NCBI RefSeq assembly: GCF_039941195.1
Contig: NZ_JBDVFA010000066.1
Coordinates: 1-64,000 of the forward strand
Direction: 5' to 3'
DNA length: 64,000 bases
Source: Aurantibacter_A sp039941195
GTDB taxonomy: Bacteria > Bacteroidota > Bacteroidia > Flavobacteriales > Flavobacteriaceae
The stretch's first letter is position 1, and each line of letters starts with the position of its first letter. Made by a program: the position numbers and the translations under genes. Shown piece by piece: positions 25,901 through 33,311 of this stretch. The notes beneath the pieces are model-generated. The model worked only from the letters and a program-made list of their open reading frames with translations, had not been told where the DNA came from and did no database searches.

Positions 25901-26603
25901 AATGGCAAACGCTATGTATTTAGCTGGTTTTGATGTTAAAGATGTACACATGACGGATTTAATATCTGGTCGTGAAAATTTAGAAGACATTCAGTTTTTA
26001 GGAGCCGTGGGTGGCTTTTCAAATTCCGATGTTTTAGGCAGTGCAAAAGGATGGGCTGGCGCTATTAAATACAATGAAAAAGCGAATACCATAATTAAAA
26101 ATTTCTTTGCACGGCCTGATACACTTTCAATAGGCATTTGTAATGGTTGTCAATTATTTATGGAATTGGACTTAATTAATCCGGATCATGATACTCATGG
26201 AAAATTGACTTACAATGATTCCTATAAACATGAAAGTAATTTTACATCCGTACAAATTCAAAAGAACAATTCAGTTATGCTTTCTTCACTTGAAGGGACA
26301 ACGTTGGGCGTTTGGATATCGCATGGTGAGGGCAAGTTTGAACTTCCACTAACCGAAGATAAATATGATATTGTAGCCAAATATGGTTATGAAGGTTATC
26401 CAGCAAATCCGAATGGTAGTAATTTTAATACTGCTATGCTTTGTGATGCCACAGGCAGACATTTAGTAACGATGCCACATATTGAACGTTCAACTTTTCC
26501 TTGGAATTGGGCGCACTACCCTAGCGATAGAAATGATGAAGTATCACCGTGGTTGGAAGCTTTTGTAAATGCTAGAAATTGGATTGAGAAAATTAATAAA
26601 TAA
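22920..26603 (+). CDS. purL: phosphoribosylformylglycinamidine synthase, single-chain type
   Basis: Catalyses step four of purine synthesis: FGAR plus glutamine and ATP to FGAM. The 1227 residues are the large fused form. After an N-terminal PurS-like region come the linker with SQVNSEHCRHKIFNG near 170 and two AIRS-like ATP-binding halves (SLKAETHNFPTTVEPFNGAATGSGGEIRD near 245; GKDSLSMK near 735). A class I glutamine amidotransferase domain starts at about 980 (KAAILREKGSNSEREMANAMYLAGF). Its catalytic Cys lies in SIGICNGCQLFMEL and the His/Glu in TMPHIERSTFPWNWAH. All motifs are present, and length is slightly below the E. coli enzyme (1295). It is monocistronic, ending 7 bases from a convergent gene. 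Confidence 0.97.
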   Translation: MIHFFGDASTKVFAVETTQELSQENTDKLNWLFSNQPKIYAASIDAFFVGPRAAMITPWSTNATEITQNMGISGIIRIEEFNSVKSDFKDFDPMLSQKFESLHQDIFKIDVVPDAVKNIKDIAAYNQQEGLALSDEEVSYLEDLSKKIDRPLTDSEVFGFSQVNSEHCRHKIFNGTFIIDGKEMPSSLFKLIKKTSQEHPNNIVSAYKDNVAFVKGPRVLQFAPKTADKPDYYEEKEFESVISLKAETHNFPTTVEPFNGAATGSGGEIRDRLAGGKGSLPLAGTAVYMTAYSRLEENRQWEKAMPERPWLYQTPMDILIKASNGASDFGNKFGQPLISGSVLTFEHQENTSTDNQAGRRLGFDKVIMQAGGIGYGKSEQALKDTPNNGDKIVILGGDNYRIGMGGAAVSSADTGEFSSSIELNAIQRSNPEMQKRAANAIRGMVENDVNSIVSIHDHGAGGHLNCLSELVEDTGGNIDLDKLPIGDPTLSAKEIIGNESQERMGLVIGESDIDLLKRIAERERSPMYEVGDVTNDDRFTFESKTTGEKPMDVHLSDIFGSSPKTILTDTTVLRTYDNAAYSLEFFHDYLDQVLQLEAVGCKDWLTNKVDRCVGGRVAKQQCAGPLQLPLNNVGVMALDFKGKEGIATSIGHSPISALIDPAAGSKNSIAEALTNIIWAPLNEGLKSVSLSANWMWPCKNEGEDARLYKAVTAVSEFSIALGINVPTGKDSLSMKQKYKDGDVIAPGTVVISAAGHCDNINNVIEPVLQKDGGAIYYINLSKDNYKLGGSSFGQILNVIGSDTPTIKDDAYFKTTFNTIQNLIKKGEIIAGHDVASGGLITTLLELCFADVALGAELNLSDLCESDTIKLLFSENSGIVFQAKDASIESELTAANIDFKKIGHVVSESQLTIKNGGMEMGLNVTSLRDTWFKTSYLLDAKQTANNLATDRFNNYKEQPLNYIFPKEFTGKLLPNKQQRPKAAILREKGSNSEREMANAMYLAGFDVKDVHMTDLISGRENLEDIQFLGAVGGFSNSDVLGSAKGWAGAIKYNEKANTIIKNFFARPDTLSIGICNGCQLFMELDLINPDHDTHGKLTYNDSYKHESNFTSVQIQKNNSVMLSSLEGTTLGVWISHGEGKFELPLTEDKYDIVAKYGYEGYPANPNGSNFNTAMLCDATGRHLVTMPHIERSTFPWNWAHYPSDRNDEVSPWLEAFVNARNWIEKINK

Positions 26604-26610
26604 TCAATCC

Positions 26611-27882
26611 TTAGTTACAACTTGCTAATTTGGCATCAATTTGCTCCAGTAAGGGCCACAAATAAGTGGCATAATCTTTAGTATGATATCCCCAAAAATC
26701 AAAAAGTAGACTTTGCTCTTCAATTGCTAAGTCATTTATTCTTGGATCTGTGGATTCTGGGCTATAGGTAATATTTAATCCAATTTCTGTATTGGAATCT
26801 CGGCGCATACGAGATAAATACAAATTATCATGTGCTACAAAGTTAAAGCCATGATCTTCATTTACATTGCTAGAAAGTGCTATGTATCTTACATATTGTT
26901 GGTTTTCAGTTAAGTAATCTCCATCCATTATATACCAATCACTAGCTAAATTAACAGCACGATTAATAACGTCATATTTAACTAGTTCTTCATTAAACAT
27001 TGGAAGCGTAGTTCTGGTGTCGTTATAAGTTTGTCCTTCTTCATAACTTCTCCAACCATGAACACAACCACATTCTTCAATTTGTTGACATAGCGAAATG
27101 TTCTCAAATTGCCCACCAACGTATTCTCCTTCTTTTGCATAAATATGTCCCATTCCCGCTAATGCAGCTGTTATTAATTTACTACGTAAATCAACATCTT
27201 GATCAAAAAGGTCACGAACTAACATCGACAATAAATAAGAACCTTGTGAATGCCCAGCTAATATTATTTTATTGCCGTCATTATAATTTTCTAAGTAATT
27301 AAGAAAAGCAGCTTTTATATCACTGTAAGATTGCATGATAACAGATGCTTGTAATACTTTACCAACATTTTCATCAAGGTAAGTGTTACCAGTACTTTGT
27401 CTATATTTAGGTGCAAAAACTCTACCGTATTTCGCTAAAAGACCTCCCTGAGCAATAATTGTAAAATTAATTCTTTCTGTAGGCTGATCTGCTAAGGCTA
27501 CTACCTCAGCACTTTCCGGAGCATTATCTAAAATTGTTGGATGTACAAAAAACACATCAACACCTGTATCCGTTTTTGCGTTATTGGTTATTTCTATTGA
27601 ACCATCTAATTCTAAATCCTTATTTACAATACCAATATCTAAATTATATAACTGTAAAAGGTTTATATTCTGCTCTGGGTGAAAAGCCCAATTGCTTAGC
27701 GAATTATAATCAATAGTAGATGTAGGTTGCTCAAGAGATGCTTCTTGCTCTTGATTTCCTTCTTCTGTTTCTTCAACTTCTTCTATTTCCTCCGTCTCCT
27801 CTTCAATAGATTTAGGCGTATCATCAGAGGAACATGCTACACAGAATACAAGAATAATTATGTAGAAAGGATTCTTTTTCAT
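26611..27882 (-). CDS. DUF3089 family lipoprotein, alpha/beta-hydrolase-like
   Basis: A 423-residue predicted lipoprotein: signal MKKNPFYIIILVFCVACSSDD with the lipobox Cys at residue 17. A Glu-rich low-complexity linker follows (about 28-50), as on many surface or periplasmic Bacteroidota lipoproteins. The DUF3089 domain covers about 60-410; the line VDVFFVHPTIL and the nucleophile elbow LAGHSQGSYLL near residue 210 indicate an alpha/beta hydrolase fold with an intact serine. A late DHGFNFVAHDN could supply the catalytic Asp or His. Members are described as lipase or esterase-like; substrate unknown. Its stop codon is 7 bases from that of purL, with no visible terminator between. Confidence 0.82.
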   Translation of the reverse strand: MKKNPFYIIILVFCVACSSDDTPKSIEEETEEIEEVEETEEGNQEQEASLEQPTSTIDYNSLSNWAFHPEQNINLLQLYNLDIGIVNKDLELDGSIEITNNAKTDTGVDVFFVHPTILDNAPESAEVVALADQPTERINFTIIAQGGLLAKYGRVFAPKYRQSTGNTYLDENVGKVLQASVIMQSYSDIKAAFLNYLENYNDGNKIILAGHSQGSYLLSMLVRDLFDQDVDLRSKLITAALAGMGHIYAKEGEYVGGQFENISLCQQIEECGCVHGWRSYEEGQTYNDTRTTLPMFNEELVKYDVINRAVNLASDWYIMDGDYLTENQQYVRYIALSSNVNEDHGFNFVAHDNLYLSRMRRDSNTEIGLNITYSPESTDPRINDLAIEEQSLLFDFWGYHTKDYATYLWPLLEQIDAKLASCN

Positions 27883-28060
27883 GGCTATATAAATAAGTGA
27901 TACGGAATTCTATATTATTCATTTAATTCTCAAACGAAAAATTTCTGTATAAATTATAGCCATAACACTATTTTTAAGCCTATTACATGTTAATAAATAA
28001 AAGCCGAAAGATTATTAAACCCCTTATGAATAACAACTTAATAACCGTAGTTAATCCTAT

Positions 28061-28101
28061 AAAAAATGAGCTTTAATTCATTTAAGAGATTAAAGCCCAT
28101 T
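28061..28101 (-). terminator. intrinsic terminator after the T9SS cargo gene
   Basis: On the minus strand, AATGGGCTTTAAT and ATTAAAGCTCATT (13 bp with one G-U pair) enclose an 11-base loop and lead into at least six T. It lies 26 bases beyond the stop codon of the minus-strand gene. Confidence 0.85.
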
Positions 28102-28126
28102 TACGAAAATCAACTAATTTAATAGA

Positions 28127-30703
28127 CTATTTTATAAGCATTTTACCGCTCCATGTCTTATCGTTTGTACTGGAGATTTTGTAAAGATAAATTCCAGAAG
28201 GAAGATTATTTTTATAAACTACAATCTCATTTTGCCCTTTTTGCGTATCCCCCGTTAAGCTATATGAGGATAATAAATGACCAGCTAACGTATATATTTC
28301 TAAAGAATATTCGGCAGCGCTTTCTTCATAAAAGTATAATGTAGCCTCCGTTTCTATAGGATTCGGCATTAAGACAGATTTTTTAGTATCAGTAAGCACA
28401 TAGTCATAACTTGTTTCTGTACTATTAAAATCTACATTAGTAAGATTTAAAGATTTCTCTTCTACGTTTCCATTGTTAGATTTTAAAATAAAAGTTAGGA
28501 CTTTTAAGCTCGTAAAGTCTGCTTCAATTCCAGCACCATTTTTAAACTCCTTATTTGCTATGCTATAGGTTTCCTTATCTTCCCCTAGCTGAACTTCTGT
28601 TGTAAACTCTTCTCCATCTCCTTTTTGCAACTTTATCTCTAAAGTTCCTGTTCCTTCAGCCTCAAAAGACAAGTTTTCAAATTGTGACAAATCTACCGCA
28701 AGAAATCTTGGGCTAAAAGCTCTGTATACCCCTATATAATCACTAGTAGAACCTGAAAAATTAATATTTCTTTCTATTCTATATCCATCGCCTGTATATG
28801 GAATATCATTTTGCAGAACCTCATAAGTATCTACGGTTGTACCATTGGCAGAATCGTCCAATCCCCATGGAGCATCAGCAACAAATAAATCATCTGGAGT
28901 TCCGCCATTTAAGTTGCTAATTCTAAATCCAAAATCGAAAATACTACCTGTTTTTAATGCTACAGAATCTAAATAACCATCTATCGGAGAGGCAAAAGCT
29001 ACACTTTCTGTTTCCATAGTTTCAGTCCGCTTCATACCGCCTTCTAGATTAATTTGCTCAGATCTATTATTGTTTACCAAATTCAATTGCACTTCTCCTT
29101 TTGCATATTTCGCCGATTTTACAAAAACAGGAGGAGGTGTAGAACCTATGTATTCATTTATGGTTGAATGCACTTCCAAGAGGTTTAAAATTTCATCGGC
29201 TAACAATAATAGGTCATCTACAGTATTGGACCATATCTGAAAGTTATAATACGAAGTATCATCTTGGTAATAATCAATATTCCAATGCGATTCAATTACA
29301 AACTCGTTTTTGTTGTTTAATCTTGCTGAAAAGGTCAACGCAAATTCAGTATTTCCGTCGGGCTGTTTTATTATTGATTTAATAAAATCCTTTTCACGCA
29401 ATTGTATTGTTGATACCGATAATAGCTGTGCCCCTAAAAATCTATCACAAATAAATTTACTGTGCTCATAAACTTTATTATCTGTTTTAATAACCATTAA
29501 CGCGCCAATATTCTCTGAATCTTTAAGGTAATCAACAGAATAGATATCAGAAGCGTTTGTTAAATCTAAAAGGTCTGCCGGAGAAGATTCAATAGTACTT
29601 GTCTCTCCAATTACTTCTAAAGGAACTAAAGTATTTAAAGGAATACTATCCGATGAGAACTTTCCGCTTTTTGCATATAAAGTGCTTTTTTTAACAACCT
29701 TAGCGGCTTTCTTATCAAAAACAAAATTGGTTTTTGCCCGTTTATAATTCCGTTTACTAATTAAAGATGATAGTCTATCATTACTTTCTAATCCTCCACT
29801 ATTCGCACCAGAGGTAAGGGTAATTTTTGGACAAGTTGCAACTCCAGAACACGATGGGTCATCACAATCTACAAGTCCATCTCCATCATCATCAATGCCA
29901 TTAATACAATCTTCTTGAGGTACAGGAGCTGTTGGACAACGAGCGCCATCATTACTAGAGGCCGCAGGGCCAAATGCAAAAATATTAGATTGTATAACAC
30001 CCAAAGTAATATCCTGAACCTTGTCTATTTTATATACAGAACCTGTCTGATTTGCTGATATATAGAAATTACCATCTACATCAAAATAGACTGCCCCAAA
30101 AGTGTAATTTAAGCCATCTACAATTGGCACTACACCTAAGGTAGTAACAACTCCGGTATCTGGAGCTATTCTATATAAAAGATTACTATTTCTTTCTACA
30201 GTATATAACATACCATCTGCAGCATTGAAAGCCCAATCGGCAATTGAAAGACTTTTGCTTAAAGTAAAAGCTCCTAAATATTCTAAATAAGTATCCGAAT
30301 CCGGATTAAGGTCTATCTTATAATAAGATGCTCCACCCGCTTTAAAATAATAAATACCATCAAGTGAGATATCACCAACATACTTATTTCCAGTTGGTAA
30401 TTCAGGTATAGTATACTGATCTACTTCAAAGTTTTTCCCTATTCGCACGATAGACCTTTGGGGAGAAGATAAATACCCCCATAAATAACCATCAGTAGAA
30501 TTATAACCTACCCCGTTAATATTGCCTGGAGTAATATTTTCCGAAACTAAATACGAACTTCCTGATGCCAAATCAAGAGCATAAATATCATTATACTGGA
30601 ATAAATAGGCGTTAAAATCACAATCAAAAGGTTCCGATTGGCTAAAAACTCCAAAAGTATTACACAAAAATATAAGAATAGTGAATTGGGAAATTAAACG
30701 CAT
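28127..30703 (-). CDS. type IX secretion system cargo protein with N-terminal propeller and calcium-binding repeat
   Basis: An 858-residue exported protein. It opens with a signal peptide (MRLISQFTILIFLCNTFGVFS). Residues about 25-255 form a DUF6923-like propeller with repeated hydrophobic blades (NGVGYNSTDGYLWGYL; ADWAFNAADGMLYTVE; FGAVYFDVDGNFYIS). Around 265-290 comes a thrombospondin type 3-like calcium motif (DCINGIDDDGDGLVDCDDPSC). The middle (300-540) is unassigned. Residues about 560-770 look like a galactose-binding-type beta-sandwich. The last 75 residues (SVLMPNPIETEATLYF ... LPSGIYLYKI) are a type A T9SS sorting domain, so the protein should cross the outer membrane through PorV-dependent type IX secretion and be attached at the surface. 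Function unknown. Confidence 0.85.
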   Translation of the reverse strand: MRLISQFTILIFLCNTFGVFSQSEPFDCDFNAYLFQYNDIYALDLASGSSYLVSENITPGNINGVGYNSTDGYLWGYLSSPQRSIVRIGKNFEVDQYTIPELPTGNKYVGDISLDGIYYFKAGGASYYKIDLNPDSDTYLEYLGAFTLSKSLSIADWAFNAADGMLYTVERNSNLLYRIAPDTGVVTTLGVVPIVDGLNYTFGAVYFDVDGNFYISANQTGSVYKIDKVQDITLGVIQSNIFAFGPAASSNDGARCPTAPVPQEDCINGIDDDGDGLVDCDDPSCSGVATCPKITLTSGANSGGLESNDRLSSLISKRNYKRAKTNFVFDKKAAKVVKKSTLYAKSGKFSSDSIPLNTLVPLEVIGETSTIESSPADLLDLTNASDIYSVDYLKDSENIGALMVIKTDNKVYEHSKFICDRFLGAQLLSVSTIQLREKDFIKSIIKQPDGNTEFALTFSARLNNKNEFVIESHWNIDYYQDDTSYYNFQIWSNTVDDLLLLADEILNLLEVHSTINEYIGSTPPPVFVKSAKYAKGEVQLNLVNNNRSEQINLEGGMKRTETMETESVAFASPIDGYLDSVALKTGSIFDFGFRISNLNGGTPDDLFVADAPWGLDDSANGTTVDTYEVLQNDIPYTGDGYRIERNINFSGSTSDYIGVYRAFSPRFLAVDLSQFENLSFEAEGTGTLEIKLQKGDGEEFTTEVQLGEDKETYSIANKEFKNGAGIEADFTSLKVLTFILKSNNGNVEEKSLNLTNVDFNSTETSYDYVLTDTKKSVLMPNPIETEATLYFYEESAAEYSLEIYTLAGHLLSSYSLTGDTQKGQNEIVVYKNNLPSGIYLYKISSTNDKTWSGKMLIK

Positions 30704-30954
30704 TTGAGTCGTATTTTAATAATTAGAGTACTAAAATCAATAATTTGATAAGATTTTTCTTACATATTCTTCATAAGTGTATATATAACTAAATCATTTT
30801 CAAATTATTATATCCAACAGCTATTATTAACTCATCTGCTATGTTAAATTCTATATAATATAGATATGACAATAAACCTTTCTTAATTTTGTTAATTCAA
30901 TTTTAAAATACCACTTGCTTTAACTAATTTGCAGTAACTTTTTTTAAACTTAGT

Positions 30955-32730
30955 ATGCAAAACGTAACTCGACTTTTTGATTTTCCGTATTACCAACTCG
31001 AAAAGTATAATTTAGAAAAATCTCTAGTCACCAAATATGATGGGGAGTGGATTGCCACATCAACTAAAGAATATGTAGATTCTGCGAATAAAATTAGCCG
31101 TGCATTGCTTAGGTTAGGTATTCAAAAAGATGATAAAATAGCCGTAATATCTTCTACCAACAGAACGGAGTGGAATATTATGGACATAGGTATTCTCCAA
31201 TTGGGAGCTCAAAACATACCTATTTATCCGACCATTTCAGCTGAAGAATATGAATATGTGCTTAATCACAGTGAATCCATCTACTGTTTTGTTTCAGATT
31301 CGGAAGTTTTTGAAAAAGTAAAAAAAGTATTAAAAACAACCCAACTAAAGGAAGTCTATAGTTTTGATAAAATAGAAGGTTGTAAGCATTATTCTGAGTT
31401 ATTTGAACTTGGTGAGGATGATAGTAATCAACCTGAAGTTCAAAAAAGAATGGATGCCGTTTTACCTTCCGATCTAGCAACCATTATTTATACTTCGGGT
31501 ACAACGGGCAAACCAAAAGGAGTAATGCTTTCTCATGATAACATTACCAGTAATGCCATAAGCGGAACAAAAAGATTACCTGTTGAAGGCAAGGGTGTAA
31601 GAATATTAAGTTTTTTACCTATTTGTCATATTTTCGAACGGCTCCTTATTTATGTTTATCAGAATGCAGGGGCAACAGTATATTTTGCTGAAGGACTAGA
31701 TAAAATTGGTGATAATGCCAAAGAGATAAAACCAAATTTAATGTCTGTTGTTCCAAGACTTTTAGAAAAGGTTTTTGACAAAATAATGGCAAAGGGTGCT
31801 GAACTCACTGGAATAAAGAAAAAATTATTTTATTGGGCAGTTGGTATAGCTGAACAGTGGGAGCCTTATGGAAATAACGGACCTCTATATGGCCTTAAGC
31901 TTTCTATAGCAAACAAATTAATATTTAGCAAATGGCGTGAAGCTTTAGGAGGTGAATTACATACAATGGTTTCTGGTAGTGCAGCCCTTCAACCACGATT
32001 AGGAAGAATTTTTGGTGCTGCGGGCATGCAAGTGATGGAAGGTTATGGTCTTACTGAAACTTCACCCGTTGTTTCCGTAGGTATGTATGCCAATAAAATG
32101 TACAAAGTTGGATCGGTTGGTAAGGCGATTGATGATGTTGAAATTAAAATTGCAGATGATGGTGAAATCTTAATTAAAGGCCCTAATGTAATGATGGGTT
32201 ATTATAAAGATGAGGAGCGAACAAATGCTGTTATGACTGGTGATTACTTTCACACTGGCGATAAAGGTGAAGTAGACCGTGAAGGCTTCTTAAAAATTAC
32301 TGGACGTAAAAAGGAAATGTTTAAAACCTCTGGAGGTAAATATGTAATACCTACGTTACTCGAGAACGAATTAAAACAATCACGATTTATTGAACAAGTT
32401 ATGGTCGTTGGCGAAGGAGAAAAAATGCCAGCAGCTATTATACAACCTAATTTTGAATTTGTAAGGGAGTGGTTAGCTAAACAGAAAAATATAACTAACG
32501 CCTCTGCCGATGAAATAGCAACTTCGCAAGATGTAATAGATCTAATTCAAAAAAAGGTGGATAAATGCAATGCTGGTTTTGGTAAATGGGAACGTATTAA
32601 GGTCTTTAGACTAACCAAGGATGCATGGACTCCTGAAGCCGGACACCTCACTCCTACTATGAAAATGAAAAGATCTGTCATTAAAGAAATGTACATGAAT
32701 CTTTATAATGATATGTATGGTCGATCTTAA
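30955..32730 (+). CDS. long-chain fatty-acid-CoA ligase (AMP-forming)
   Basis: A 591-residue member of the adenylate-forming family. It activates fatty acids to acyl-CoA with ATP, the entry step for beta-oxidation. The P-loop-like motif IIYTSGTTGKPKGVMLSHDN is near residue 180, the acyl-AMP binding motif GYGLTETSPVV near 362, and the hinge region YFHTGDKGEVDREGFLKITGRKKEMFKTSGGKYV near 440-475. It belongs to the long form that includes the yeast FAA and bacterial FAA1-type enzymes. A MarR regulator gene follows 116 bases downstream, then the rest of the beta-oxidation genes, so substrate activation is encoded next to degradation. A 250-base AT-rich divergent region separates it from the T9SS cargo gene; no exact promoter match seen. 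Confidence 0.92.
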   Translation: MQNVTRLFDFPYYQLEKYNLEKSLVTKYDGEWIATSTKEYVDSANKISRALLRLGIQKDDKIAVISSTNRTEWNIMDIGILQLGAQNIPIYPTISAEEYEYVLNHSESIYCFVSDSEVFEKVKKVLKTTQLKEVYSFDKIEGCKHYSELFELGEDDSNQPEVQKRMDAVLPSDLATIIYTSGTTGKPKGVMLSHDNITSNAISGTKRLPVEGKGVRILSFLPICHIFERLLIYVYQNAGATVYFAEGLDKIGDNAKEIKPNLMSVVPRLLEKVFDKIMAKGAELTGIKKKLFYWAVGIAEQWEPYGNNGPLYGLKLSIANKLIFSKWREALGGELHTMVSGSAALQPRLGRIFGAAGMQVMEGYGLTETSPVVSVGMYANKMYKVGSVGKAIDDVEIKIADDGEILIKGPNVMMGYYKDEERTNAVMTGDYFHTGDKGEVDREGFLKITGRKKEMFKTSGGKYVIPTLLENELKQSRFIEQVMVVGEGEKMPAAIIQPNFEFVREWLAKQKNITNASADEIATSQDVIDLIQKKVDKCNAGFGKWERIKVFRLTKDAWTPEAGHLTPTMKMKRSVIKEMYMNLYNDMYGRS

Positions 32731-32783
32731 CTAAAATATAGGTCGTCAACTATCTTAATATAAAGTTATCTTTTAGTATTTCT

Positions 32784-32825
32784 CAAAAATTTATTATGCA
32801 TGCATAATAAATTTTTGTATATTTG
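32784..32825 (+). promoter_or_regulatory. 34-bp perfect palindrome and promoter of the marR-fad operon
   Basis: The half-site CAAAAATTTATTATGCA (32784-32800) is followed with no gap by its exact reverse complement (32801-32817). The -7 element TATATTTG (32818-32825) starts at the next base. The palindrome therefore fills the space where RNA polymerase would contact the -33 to -7 spacer. It is a strong candidate operator for the MarR protein encoded 22 bases downstream. Confidence 0.8.
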
Positions 32826-32846
32826 GTTATACTTATAAAACCAATT

Positions 32847-33299
32847 ATGCGAGATATTACTATAGATTATGCCCTTCGCGAAACTTGGTTATTGGTAGCT
32901 AAAATGTATAACGAAGAAGCTAAGAACTATGAAAGTACTATGGCAATGGGTTTTACACTTTTAAGCATAGATCCAAAGACAGGTACTCCCTCAACCGCCT
33001 TGGGACCTAAAATGGGAATGGAAGCTACAAGTCTAACAAGGATATTGAAGAGTCTTGAAGGAAAAGGGTTTATTAAGCGCAAGCCTAATCCAAAAGATGG
33101 TAGAGGTGTATTAATACATCTTACTGATACGGGTTTAGAAAAAAGAAACCTGTCGAAGAACGCAGTTTTATGTTTTAATGAAATGGTTTTACAAAATGTA
33201 TCGGAAGAAAAGATAAAGGCCTTTTTTGAGGTTACACAGACTATTAACAAACTTATTTTAGAGAAGAATATATTTTCAGATAATACTACAAACAAATAA
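32847..33299 (+). CDS. MarR-family transcriptional regulator of the beta-oxidation locus
   Basis: A 150-residue winged-helix regulator. After an N-terminal dimerisation helix (IDYALRETWLLVAKMYNEEA) come the helix-turn-helix and recognition helix (KMGMEATSLTRILKSLEGKGFIKR) and the wing KPNPKDGRGVLIHLTDTG, whose D-x-R-G motif is the usual MarR minor-groove finger. I chose ATG 32847: the in-frame TTG at 32823 belongs to the -7 promoter element and would start the protein upstream of transcription. MarR repressors of fatty-acid genes commonly release DNA on binding acyl-CoA, and the adjacent 34-bp palindrome fits autoregulation; both points are inference. fadB/N begins 12 bases downstream. Confidence 0.9.
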   Translation: MRDITIDYALRETWLLVAKMYNEEAKNYESTMAMGFTLLSIDPKTGTPSTALGPKMGMEATSLTRILKSLEGKGFIKRKPNPKDGRGVLIHLTDTGLEKRNLSKNAVLCFNEMVLQNVSEEKIKAFFEVTQTINKLILEKNIFSDNTTNK

Positions 33300-33311
33300 C
33301 AAAGTACAGCA

